A stretch of DNA of 64,000 nt from assembly GCA_964203235.1 (NCBI GenBank), contig CAXNLE010000002.1:806001-870000 (forward strand), in the 5' to 3' direction. Below the pieces are notes generated by a model. That model did no database searches and was not told the origin of the DNA. It worked only from the letters and a program-made list of their open reading frames with translations. This document shows, in pieces, positions 34,714-41,991 of the stretch (positions are counted from its first letter, which is position 1; each line of letters begins with the position of its first letter). Source of the DNA: BACL27 sp964203235 (GTDB lineage: Bacteria; Actinomycetota; Acidimicrobiia; Acidimicrobiales; Ilumatobacteraceae). Both the position numbers and the translations under genes were made by a program.

Positions 34714-36260
34714 CTAGTTCGACGACGAACTCGCAACGGACGATTTTCTGCATTGAGACAATGACCATCGTTTAGATCAAATCGCCAACCATGTAATGAG
34801 CATGTTAATTCTTGCCCGTTTATCTCGCCGAAAACTGATAAATCTGCTTCACGATGTGGACACTTTCGTTGCATTACATAATCACCGAGTTGAATTTCTT
34901 CGCTTAAGTCAGAAGTGATTTGAAGTCTTGATGCAGCCTCGGCTTCGGTTCGTTGTATGCGATCAACAGAAAGACTTTTGAAAAAGTTGTAGAGATACTC
35001 GTTGAACTCACCCGATCGCCACGCTGAGAAGCGGCATGAAAGGAAAAATGAGTTAGACCAGTCGACAGCGCGTTGGCCTACAACTGTTTCAAGCAAATCT
35101 CGGGGAACTGTAAATCGAAAGCCAAACTCTTGGGTATCAAATCTCTCAACTGTGCCAGTTTTAAAATTTATTAAAATATCAAGATCATCAGTTTTAATCA
35201 GACAATTAGCACCGATGCCATTTCGCAATGCTGGTGCTAAAGCCATCAGTGGGTCAAACCAAACACGCAGTGTTGAAATCAAATCGGTTGGCTCAATCGC
35301 CCAGCGCAGTTTCTCTGCAACAAGCCAAGTCGCCCAGTCGGCTTGGTAGTTGTGCAAGTACTGTTTTTTATTATCAAAGATATTTTCAATGTCAATATTT
35401 TTAGGTTGAGTCACGGTGATTGACTCTGGTGAGATATCAATCACCGTGCCAGGAATTGCCAAAATGTCGTTAGCGCGATTTATTTTTTTGAGTCGTTTTA
35501 GAAACTCACGTTGATCTGGAAATATAGAAATTTCATCACCAGTTATGACATTTAAATGAAATAATGACTCGTCAAGAAAACATGGCGGCCCGGCTGAGGG
35601 CACTATCGCTCTGGCGTTCAGAGTTTCGACGTATTTAAGGGCGCGAGAAAATTGACTTTCAACTTTTGCCTTAGCAAGTTTTTGCTTGGTCTCATTGTTG
35701 TCTTCGTAGACCATCGGATACCAAATTGCTCCGCTGTATTGCAACCAATGCAAATCAACGGGGCCATGTTTTAGCAGTGCTTCAAGATCTCCAGTTCGAC
35801 AATCATTTTGATTTACTAGGCGTGTTTCGCCATCACTTACAACCAACGCCGAGTCACCACCGGGGCCATCGGTAATTGAGGTTTCAACATGAATTGCAAT
35901 TTTCGTGCACGAATCTATTGCGGTCTCTAGACCGTTTTTAGTTTTCAAGAAATTTCTAAATCCAAGAATCGATAATCGCCGTTCAAGTTCGTGACTTGGA
36001 AAATCAGGTAGCAGCACCACAACGTCGCGACTTACATGGTCGGTCAGAAATGCTTCATCTAAATGGTCACCATGGATGTGAGATATATATAGGTGTGTTG
36101 GTGATTCAATTTCTGCGAGCAAATCTGTTGACAACTGGTCATTTCGTGGAAAAACAAACCAAGACCCAAAAAAAGCAGGCACAAACCATGGGTCGCAGAG
36201 GATTCTTGACTCGCCTGAATTGATCAGAATCCCGGCGTGCCCAAGCGAGACGGCTCGCAT
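34710..36260 (-). CDS. MBL-fold protein fused to a C-terminal Rieske domain
   Basis: A 516-residue protein. The N-terminal metallo-beta-lactamase domain has the metal motif HIHGDH at residues 61-66. The middle part (about 270-450) is helical and unassigned. The C-terminal 50 residues form a Rieske [2Fe-2S] site: C467-P-H469 and C487-S-L-H490. An MBL-like fold together with a Rieske centre also occurs in animal CMP-Neu5Ac hydroxylase (CMAH), where the order is reversed, so a sugar-hydroxylating oxygenase is one possibility, but the family is broad (UlaG-like hydrolases). Its start is six bases from the DUF2510 gene stop, so both may be one transcript. Confidence 0.75.
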   Translation of the reverse strand: MRAVSLGHAGILINSGESRILCDPWFVPAFFGSWFVFPRNDQLSTDLLAEIESPTHLYISHIHGDHLDEAFLTDHVSRDVVVLLPDFPSHELERRLSILGFRNFLKTKNGLETAIDSCTKIAIHVETSITDGPGGDSALVVSDGETRLVNQNDCRTGDLEALLKHGPVDLHWLQYSGAIWYPMVYEDNNETKQKLAKAKVESQFSRALKYVETLNARAIVPSAGPPCFLDESLFHLNVITGDEISIFPDQREFLKRLKKINRANDILAIPGTVIDISPESITVTQPKNIDIENIFDNKKQYLHNYQADWATWLVAEKLRWAIEPTDLISTLRVWFDPLMALAPALRNGIGANCLIKTDDLDILINFKTGTVERFDTQEFGFRFTVPRDLLETVVGQRAVDWSNSFFLSCRFSAWRSGEFNEYLYNFFKSLSVDRIQRTEAEAASRLQITSDLSEEIQLGDYVMQRKCPHREADLSVFGEINGQELTCSLHGWRFDLNDGHCLNAENRPLRVRRRTS

Positions 36261-36266
36261 ATTTAT

Positions 36267-36614
36267 TTAAGCAACTGGCGGATCAGTAAATTGCTGACCT
36301 GATTTAGCAACGTGTTCTGTCCATTCTTTGCCGTTCCAATAACGCAATTCGAAACGATTAGAAGGATCGGCATACCATGCCGCAGGAACTTCGCTATTCG
36401 TGTTACTTGAACTCAAAGTATTTGCACTCGTGTTATGCGAAGCAGTTGCACTGTTGGTGCTATTAATGGCCTTTCGCAAAAATGCACAATAACGACCATC
36501 AGTCGTCGGAACTATTGAAACTACTTCCCAGCCCTCGGCTGATTTCTTTGTTAGTTCGGCCGCGAGTGCTTCGGGGCTCGAGTTGTATGGGTTAAAAGCG
36601 GCGTACTCAAACAT
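36267..36614 (-). CDS. DUF2510 protein with DUF4177-like N-terminus
   Basis: A 115-residue protein. The N-terminal ~50 residues (ELTKKSAEGWEVVSIVP, FLRKA) look like the small DUF4177 beta-sheet domain. A Ser/Thr/Asn-rich linker leads to AAWYADPSNRFELRYWNG and EWTEHV, the classic DUF2510 motif of Actinobacteria. DUF2510 is of unknown function and is often attached to membrane proteins; here there is no transmembrane helix. Divergent from pheA. Confidence 0.78.
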   Translation of the reverse strand: MFEYAAFNPYNSSPEALAAELTKKSAEGWEVVSIVPTTDGRYCAFLRKAINSTNSATASHNTSANTLSSSNTNSEVPAAWYADPSNRFELRYWNGKEWTEHVAKSGQQFTDPPVA

Positions 36615-36679
36615 AAAAACAGGCTAGTGCTGATCACGGCTAACTCAATAAACAGAGGATCAAATAATTGTCTCGTTAA

Positions 36680-37663
36680 ATGATCATGATCCGCAATTCT
36701 GTGCAACGTAGCCTTAGGGCTGTGACGAAAAATCAGACAAAGCGAATTGGATTCTTCGGTCCAGTAGGAACCTTCACTGAACAAGCCTTGCTCACCCAGT
36801 CTGATCTGGCTTCGGGCGATCTTTTTGCTTATCGAACAGTGCCCGATGTTTTAGATGCCGTTGAGTCAGGAGAAGTCGACCAGGGTTTTGTGCCGATTGA
36901 GAACTCGATCGAAGGAACGGTCAATTTCACCCAAGACGCACTCGTGTTCGATCACAATTTATTAATTCAACGAGAGATAGTTCTAGACATTGAGCATTGT
37001 TTGGTTGCACGCAATGGTGTGGCGCTTTCGGATGTGGTTGGTGTTCTGTCGATTCCTGTGGCTACTGCACAATGTCACAATTATTTACGCAAACAGTTTC
37101 CAAAACTTGATGTTCGGGCGACAAACTCAACTGCCGAAGCCGCACAATTGGTTGCCGCGAACACTTCTGAAAAGTTCGCCGCAATTGCTCCGCGAAATGC
37201 TGCCAAGGTTTACGGTCTTGAAGTTATTGCTACTGATATTGCTGATCATCAAGGAAACCAAACTCGCTTCGTGCTAGTTGGCAAAAATACTGTGCCACAA
37301 GCAACTGGTCATGACAAAACCGCGATCGTCGTATTTCAACGTGCTGACGAGCCAGGAAGTTTGATTTCTATTTTGCAAGAGTTTGCGGCGCGACGAATCA
37401 ATTTATCCGTACTGCTTTCTAGACCAACGAAGCGTGGTGGCCTCGGAGATTATTGTTTTATTATGTATGCAGACGGCCACATTCAAGATGAGTTAATGGC
37501 AGATGCTTTGCGTGATCTTCACGCCAAACAAGGCGATGTTAAATTTCTTGGTTCATACCCAGCAAGTGGTGAACATGCGCACACAGCACGCGAGCACGCC
37601 GATAGTAGATGGCGCGAAGCTGACGATTGGATGACAGAACTAAGAAGTCGCATTACGAGATAG
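36680..37663 (+). CDS. pheA: Prephenate dehydratase
   Basis: A 327-residue enzyme of phenylalanine synthesis: converts prephenate to phenylpyruvate. GFFGPVGTFTEQALL near residue 24 and PIENSIEGTVN are the catalytic-domain motifs; NQTRFVLVG carries the Thr-Arg active-site pair. Residues about 225-300 are an ACT regulatory domain with EPGSLISILQEFAARRINLS and LGDYCFIMYADGH, expected to bind Phe for feedback inhibition. The first ~20 residues look like extra N-terminal tail; a later start is possible. It is followed directly by a tRNA cluster. Confidence 0.9.
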   Translation: MIMIRNSVQRSLRAVTKNQTKRIGFFGPVGTFTEQALLTQSDLASGDLFAYRTVPDVLDAVESGEVDQGFVPIENSIEGTVNFTQDALVFDHNLLIQREIVLDIEHCLVARNGVALSDVVGVLSIPVATAQCHNYLRKQFPKLDVRATNSTAEAAQLVAANTSEKFAAIAPRNAAKVYGLEVIATDIADHQGNQTRFVLVGKNTVPQATGHDKTAIVVFQRADEPGSLISILQEFAARRINLSVLLSRPTKRGGLGDYCFIMYADGHIQDELMADALRDLHAKQGDVKFLGSYPASGEHAHTAREHADSRWREADDWMTELRSRITR

Positions 37664-37674
37664 CGTCTACCAGC

Positions 37675-37762
37675 GGAACGGTGGCAGAGTGGACAAACGC
37701 ATCCGCCTTGAAAGCGGACGGCTGTAAAAGGCCCGGGGGTTCGAATCCCTCCCGTTCCGCCA
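37675..37762 (+). tRNA. tRNA-Ser (TGA)
   Basis: Acceptor GGAACGG pairs with CCGTTCC; the anticodon stem TCCGC/GCGGA encloses CTTGAAA, anticodon TGA. A long variable arm of class II type and GGTTCGAATCC follow. The discriminator is G and CCA is encoded. It lies 11 bases after the pheA stop. Confidence 0.94.
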
Positions 37763-37816
37763 ACAATTACAAGTTAATTTGACCGTACACTGAGGATTCG
37801 CTTGTTAACTAATCTT

Positions 37817-37907
37817 GGAGAGGTGCCAGAGCGGCCGAATGGGGCGCCCTGCTAAGGCGTTGTCCGGGTAAACCGGACCGTGGGTTCAAATCCCACCCTC
37901 TCCGCCA
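37817..37907 (+). tRNA. tRNA-Ser (GCT)
   Basis: Acceptor GGAGAGG pairs with CCTCTCC; the anticodon loop CTGCTAA gives GCT; the long variable arm contains TCCGGGTAAACCGGA; T-arm GGTTCAAATCC; discriminator G, CCA encoded. A weak promoter-like TTGACC lies in the 54-base gap after tRNA-Ser(TGA). The CCA is followed one base later by the TTG start of the next protein. Confidence 0.94.
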
Positions 37908-37908
37908 A

Positions 37909-38532
37909 TTGGCTTTGTTCTGCACGTTGTGCTCAGTGTTGTCTGCAAATATTTTTTCGCCGACACCATTGCACGCCGCTACTTGTAGTTCGTTTCATAC
38001 GGCTAAAGCAAATGATTCGTGGACTCGAATTGCTGCGCGTTTTGATGTTTCGTTAAGAAAAGTTCTTTCTCTCAATAGCGCGAGAACTTCGACAAAAATT
38101 ATGATCGGTGACCAGATTTGTATTTCTGATGCGCTGGCTATTACGACTAGCACTACGACCAGCACCACTATTGCTAGCGCAACTACTACTGTCAGCCCTT
38201 CACCGATAGTCGTGCCAAAAACGACTACGAAGCGAAACGAAGTAATCGCAATAATTCGCGAGATTTGGCCTGACGAGTATGAAGAAAATGCACTTTTTCT
38301 TGCTCAACGCGAAAGCAACATGCTTCCAAATGTCATCGGCGGAACAAAAAATTGTTGCATTGGATTATTTCAGATTTACTATTCTGTGCATAAAGCGTGG
38401 CTTGTTGAAATTGGGATAACCGAATCGTCACAACTTTTGGATGCGCGGCTAAACACGCTTGCGGCTTTCACGTTGTTTAGGCGAAATGGCAAATCATGGA
38501 AACCATGGTGGACAAGCTCATGGAGACCATAA
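37909..38532 (+). CDS. Secreted LysM / lysozyme-like wall hydrolase
   Basis: A 207-residue protein. A hydrophobic N-terminus ends LHAATC, suggesting a signal peptide. Residues about 25-73 are a LysM domain (DSWTRIAARFDVSLRKVLSLN, GDQICI), then a Ser/Thr-rich linker (about 74-100), and a C-terminal ~100-residue transglycosylase-like domain with ENALFLAQRESN, GLFQIY and ARLNTLAAFTLFRRNG, the Glu in QRESN being the likely catalytic acid. It probably cuts peptidoglycan. There is no ATG: candidate starts are TTG 37909, 37915, 37927, GTG 37936; the first lies two bases past the tRNA CCA, so mRNA may come from tRNA processing. Confidence 0.72.
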   Translation: MALFCTLCSVLSANIFSPTPLHAATCSSFHTAKANDSWTRIAARFDVSLRKVLSLNSARTSTKIMIGDQICISDALAITTSTTTSTTIASATTTVSPSPIVVPKTTTKRNEVIAIIREIWPDEYEENALFLAQRESNMLPNVIGGTKNCCIGLFQIYYSVHKAWLVEIGITESSQLLDARLNTLAAFTLFRRNGKSWKPWWTSSWRP

Positions 38533-38557
38533 GGCAGTAGAGTAAAGACAGAAATTT

Positions 38558-38633
38558 GCGCTCGTAGCTTAATGGATAGAGCATCTGATTACGGATCAGA
38601 AGGTTGGCGGTTCAAGTCCGTCCGAGCGCGCCA
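38558..38633 (+). tRNA. tRNA-Arg (ACG)
   Basis: Acceptor GCGCTCG pairs with CGAGCGC; D-arm AGCTTAATGGATAGAGC; anticodon stem TCTGA/TCAGA around TTACGGA gives ACG; T-arm GGTTCAAGTCC; CCA encoded. The A34 is the substrate of TadA, whose gene starts at the right edge of the window. The 3' half is repeated at 39212-39251. Confidence 0.95.
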
Positions 38634-38637
38634 TTAG
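38594..38637 (+). repeat. Direct repeat copy 1 (tRNA-Arg 3' half), att-like
   Basis: A 44-base stretch from the tRNA-Arg anticodon loop through CCA plus four bases, identical to 39212-39255. After it, a further ~45 bases remain about 80% similar by eye (for example GTTCGCTTC is shared). The spacing is 618 bases between copies. Duplication of a tRNA 3' half is the usual footprint of integrase-mediated insertion, but no integrase is present between the copies. Confidence 0.85.
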
Positions 38638-38691
38638 CTTCAAGCATTTGCTCAAAATTGTTCGCTTCGAAAACTCGTAGATTGGGGACAC

Positions 38692-39153
38692 GTGAAAAAA
38701 GCACTGCGGCGTATTTCGATGATCACAGCTCTAATATTTTTGTCGTTTACCTCCTACGCCAGCGCTGACCCACTGGCAATACCACCTACTGGAGTTGCTG
38801 AAATTTACGGGTCTCAATCAGATTTCTTTAAATGTTGGGAGAGAAAACTCGGTACTAAAGTTTCTCTTCAAGTTAAAGAACGTGGCACTTGGAAGACAGT
38901 TGCGACCACTCAACTTAGAGTGAACCGAGGCTTATGTCCGGCAACCTCAACTGCTAGATATAAGTGGACTGTTGATATTTTAGGTATTCCGTATAAAACG
39001 ACGTGTGGTATCAAAATCTACTTGCTTGAATTTCGTGAATTATTTCTAAGTGACAAATCCATCGGGTCTATATGGTCGCAACAGGAGTACGCCTCGAAAT
39101 CAGATTACGTAAGCCTTATCGGTGAGGTTTTGGACAAACGAGTGGATTGTTGA
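38692..39153 (+). CDS. Secreted protein of unknown function, between tRNA-Arg and its partial copy
   Basis: A 153-residue protein from GTG 38692 with a clear signal peptide (KKALRRISMITALIFLSFTS, cleavage near ASA-DP). The mature part has four Cys (FKCWERK, GLCPAT, TTCGIK, RVDC at the C-terminal end) that could form two disulfides, and no motif I recognise. It is the only gene between tRNA-Arg and the duplicated tRNA-Arg 3' half, so it may have arrived with, or been captured by, that duplication. No ribosome site of note. Confidence 0.65.
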   Translation: MKKALRRISMITALIFLSFTSYASADPLAIPPTGVAEIYGSQSDFFKCWERKLGTKVSLQVKERGTWKTVATTQLRVNRGLCPATSTARYKWTVDILGIPYKTTCGIKIYLLEFRELFLSDKSIGSIWSQQEYASKSDYVSLIGEVLDKRVDC

Positions 39154-39211
39154 AGATCAGCAAAACCTAAATGCTTTTGCCTGCTGCTTCGGGTAGATGA
39201 AAGCACATACA

Positions 39212-39251
39212 GATCAGAAGGTTGGCGGTTCAAGTCCGTCCGAGCGCGCCA
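39212..39251 (+). pseudogene. Truncated tRNA-Arg (3' half) / direct repeat copy 2
   Basis: Bases 39212-39251 equal the tRNA-Arg 3' half, including the T-arm and encoded CCA, but the D-arm, 5' acceptor strand and anticodon are missing, so it cannot fold into a tRNA. The identity extends to 39255. The unrelated sequence on its 5' side (CATACA against ATTACG) marks the break. The following gene begins about 110 bases later. Confidence 0.85.
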
Positions 39252-39366
39252 TTAGATATAGGCGTTTGCTCGAAATCGTTCGCTTCAAAAACTTGCAGTG
39301 GGGCATCGAGGGGAGAAACGCGAAATACTTTTGAATTGACTTGAAGGATTTCTTAAAACACTTTGA

Positions 39367-40302
39367 GTGCTATTTAGTGCTTATTGGTATCGTGCAGTTG
39401 TGCGAAGAATCATAATTTTACTAATCGTTTCACTTGTTTCAATCGCCACCACTTCAGTAGCGCAGGCAAAGACTTATCAAAACTGTTATCAATTAACAGG
39501 TGATTTTCCTTATGGGGTAGCACAGGGCTACTACAGAGTGGGCACTTCGAATGCAGGTATCAATCGCAAAACATACATCAGTAATAAAAAGTTGGATACT
39601 GATCGCGACGGAATTGCATGCGAAGTAGAAAAACTCCAGAATCCATCGACAATAACAACCACCACAACGCCGCAAACTCCGCTTTCCGATTTGCAAGGCT
39701 TTGTTGCTACTTACGGGAAGAGCGTTGTCACAGTCACCTGTAGTTCAATATATGGTACAAGCCAAGGTTCTGGTGTATCAGTCAACCTCAACTCAAGCAC
39801 CGAGCAGAAAGTGAGCGGAGTGCAGTCTTGGATAGTAACCAACCACCATGTCGTCGAAAATTGTATAACTGGCGAGTGGAAATCTCGGGTCGTGACGATT
39901 AAAGCGGCTGGTGTTGAGTATGTGGGACATGTTTGGAACTGGCGTAGCGCTGATGCAGATGGAATAGATATTGCAACTATTACTACTACAGGCGTTATTC
40001 CTCCTGTAGCGAGCCTTTTCACGGTAAGTCGGCCACAAATCGGAGAGGTTGTGGTCGCAATTGGTTCAAGTGGTGGAATCGCTGGAACAGCTGCACAGGG
40101 CGCCATTGCGGGAATATCTGACACCGAATTATTGACCACCGCGCAGGCAGGATTTGGGTCATCGGGAGGTCTACTTATTAATAAGAGTGGTCAAATGATC
40201 GGGCTCATTCAGGGCGCCGTGGGTTTGCTGCTAAGTGCAATCCCGATAACAAGATTTAATAACGTGGTCTACGGAGATACGGCAACCAAAATCGTGTGGT
40301 AA
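39367..40302 (+). CDS. Secreted Excalibur / trypsin-like serine protease fusion
   Basis: A 311-residue protein; GTG 39367 is given, but GTG 39400 (residue 12) leaves the cleaner signal peptide VRRIIILLIVSLVSIATTS and is possible. After the signal comes an Excalibur-type calcium-binding segment ending LDTDRDGIACEVEK (about residues 77-90). A short Thr-rich linker leads to a chymotrypsin-fold domain: His in TNHHVVENC, Asp in DGIDIATI, Ser in GFGSSGGLLINKSGQMIGL. So it should be an active extracellular or surface protease. Its leader region resembles that of the 38692 gene because of the tRNA-Arg duplication. Confidence 0.8.
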   Translation: MLFSAYWYRAVVRRIIILLIVSLVSIATTSVAQAKTYQNCYQLTGDFPYGVAQGYYRVGTSNAGINRKTYISNKKLDTDRDGIACEVEKLQNPSTITTTTTPQTPLSDLQGFVATYGKSVVTVTCSSIYGTSQGSGVSVNLNSSTEQKVSGVQSWIVTNHHVVENCITGEWKSRVVTIKAAGVEYVGHVWNWRSADADGIDIATITTTGVIPPVASLFTVSRPQIGEVVVAIGSSGGIAGTAAQGAIAGISDTELLTTAQAGFGSSGGLLINKSGQMIGLIQGAVGLLLSAIPITRFNNVVYGDTATKIVW

Positions 40303-40495
40303 CCGCAGAATAAAGGTTCAATAAATAACTATCAATAGCCTAAAGATCTTGCGGCGTAGCTCATGGTCGGGCGACTTCGTTAGGCAAATCAAAGACAAAG
40401 TGGTTACGAAAAGAATCGATTGACTTAGGCCCGTTCCCACCAGTTTTGAACAACCGTCTGCTTCTTTGTCATCAACCCAAATCTAACTGCGATGG

Positions 40496-41236
40496 TTAAC
40501 TTCTTAATTGATAGACAATCATGCCAACAAACTCTTTTATTCGATCTGTATTGTCGTCAAGGCTCGCAGTGAATGGAATAAAACTAAACAGTGAAAAACC
40601 AAAAACTTGGTCTTCTGTACCAAACGAAGACACATCTGAAAAGTAGCGTTGAAATTCGCGAAGCGATCGGCGTAGGTGAAAGTTTGATGTAACCATCGCA
40701 ATCGGCGTATCTGATTTGATGCCAGTTATAGTTTTGGCTTGAATCGCGTGGCCCTGAGTGTTGAATGAAGTTGATTCGATAATAATTCGACTTTTATTTA
40801 ATCCAAGAGAAACAGCACGCTCGGCTGCTAAATCACCGTGCCTGGTTGGTTGACGTTCACCCTCGGTCCCAGGTTCTTGACCAGAAAAGACGACCATCGC
40901 GAGTGGGTATTTTCGCCATAAGACCGACGCGGCGTTTACTCGGCGAATACTTTCTGTGCCTAAGAAGTCTTCAGGTGGTGTCGCACCAACTTCATAACCA
41001 CCACCCAAAACAAAAATGAACTCCGGTGACCAGTCTGATTTGACTGTTTGCTCAGTATTCAACAGCGAATCAAAAATTGAAGTCGCAAAACTCGTCGAGA
41101 GAAAAGTCAGCGTTGCGATGCTGACGCGCGCGAGAAGTTTGACAACCCGATTGATTTTTGGATTATTGAATTTGACGAAAATCACAACCACTAAGACGGC
41201 TACTAGCGACCAAAGCGGGTCAATTAGAGCTCGCAT
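40496..41236 (-). CDS. YdcF/SanA-family membrane protein (DUF218)
   Basis: A 246-residue protein with one or two N-terminal hydrophobic segments and a DUF218 domain with FIFVLGGGYEVG, VVFSGQEPG, AAERAVSLGL (the helix before the conserved ES strand) and IIESTSFNTQGHA and VTSNFHLRRSLREF. Family members are linked to envelope or lipid-carrier homeostasis; the reaction is unknown. It ends the - strand trio with GT2 and the polytopic protein, 8 bases from the GT2 gene. The 193 bases before it, up to the protease gene, hold no gene that I can support. Confidence 0.78.
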   Translation of the reverse strand: MRALIDPLWSLVAVLVVVIFVKFNNPKINRVVKLLARVSIATLTFLSTSFATSIFDSLLNTEQTVKSDWSPEFIFVLGGGYEVGATPPEDFLGTESIRRVNAASVLWRKYPLAMVVFSGQEPGTEGERQPTRHGDLAAERAVSLGLNKSRIIIESTSFNTQGHAIQAKTITGIKSDTPIAMVTSNFHLRRSLREFQRYFSDVSSFGTEDQVFGFSLFSFIPFTASLDDNTDRIKEFVGMIVYQLRS

Positions 41237-41244
41237 TTCTTGGG

Positions 41245-41976
41245 TTAGAAGTAGCTCTTGTTTGAAGACAGCCGAAACTTGAGTGTGTGGATCAATATTT
41301 TTATTCCGTATTTGATTCCGTTAACCCGCGAGATCTCATCGCCGTAAAAAGTAGGTATTTCAATTTCGACGATTCGCTGTCGCGCACCAATCATTTGCAA
41401 AATAATTTGTGAATCAAAATCAAAATAATCTGAGTTTTTTAAGAAGTTAACTTTGCGCAAAGCAGCAACGCTGTAGGCACGGTATCCGCTGTGCCATTCG
41501 GTAAGCGAAACATTTGCTATGCGATTTTGTAACGTCGTCAAAATTTTATTGCCGACAAACTTGTAGAGAGGCATCCCACCTTGGCGTGCACCGCCTTGGG
41601 TGATCATCCGAGAACCAAAGACAACATCGGCGTGGCCAGAGACAATCGGCGCAACCATTTGCGGAAGATACTCTGGCGCGTATTGACCATCACCGTGCAG
41701 TAACACGACTACGTCAAGGTTTTTCTCAAGCGCCCACTGGTAGCCAGTTTTTTGGTTACCGCCATATCCAAGATTGATTTCGTGGTGCACGATTGTTAAC
41801 GGAAGATGCGAGTTGCTTTGATACAGCAAACCGACATTGTGAGTGTCGTCGGTACTTGCATCGTCACAAACCAAAATCGAGTCAACTTGCTTTGCAAAAT
41901 CGACGGGTATGCGATCTAGTACCCGAGACAACGTCGCTTGTGCGTTATAGGCGACTATTAAAACACCTATTTTCAT
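41245..41976 (-). CDS. GT2 glycosyltransferase (polyprenyl-phosphate type)
   Basis: A 243-residue GT-A enzyme: IGVLIVAYNAQATLSRVL, VCDDASTDDT, LLHGDGQYAPEYLPQM (DxD-like), and WHSGYRAYSVAALRKV, the DPM1-like pattern. It probably transfers a sugar to polyprenyl phosphate to supply the adjacent GT39-like membrane protein. The next upstream gene ends 15 bases away. Confidence 0.83.
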   Translation of the reverse strand: MKIGVLIVAYNAQATLSRVLDRIPVDFAKQVDSILVCDDASTDDTHNVGLLYQSNSHLPLTIVHHEINLGYGGNQKTGYQWALEKNLDVVVLLHGDGQYAPEYLPQMVAPIVSGHADVVFGSRMITQGGARQGGMPLYKFVGNKILTTLQNRIANVSLTEWHSGYRAYSVAALRKVNFLKNSDYFDFDSQIILQMIGARQRIVEIEIPTFYGDEISRVNGIKYGIKILIHTLKFRLSSNKSYF

Positions 41977-41991
41977 AAGAATCTAACTTTA

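Noticed and set aside
34711..34740. Small hairpin near the nested stops as a terminator
   Set aside because: It lies inside the last codons of the MBL/Rieske gene, with a short stem and no T-run.
39212..39255. Second tRNA-Arg gene
   Set aside because: Only the 3' half is present; no D-arm, anticodon or 5' acceptor strand, so it cannot fold as a tRNA.
40303..40495. Possible small gene or RNA between the protease and YdcF genes
   Set aside because: No frame with a plausible start and motif, and no stable structure could be supported by eye.
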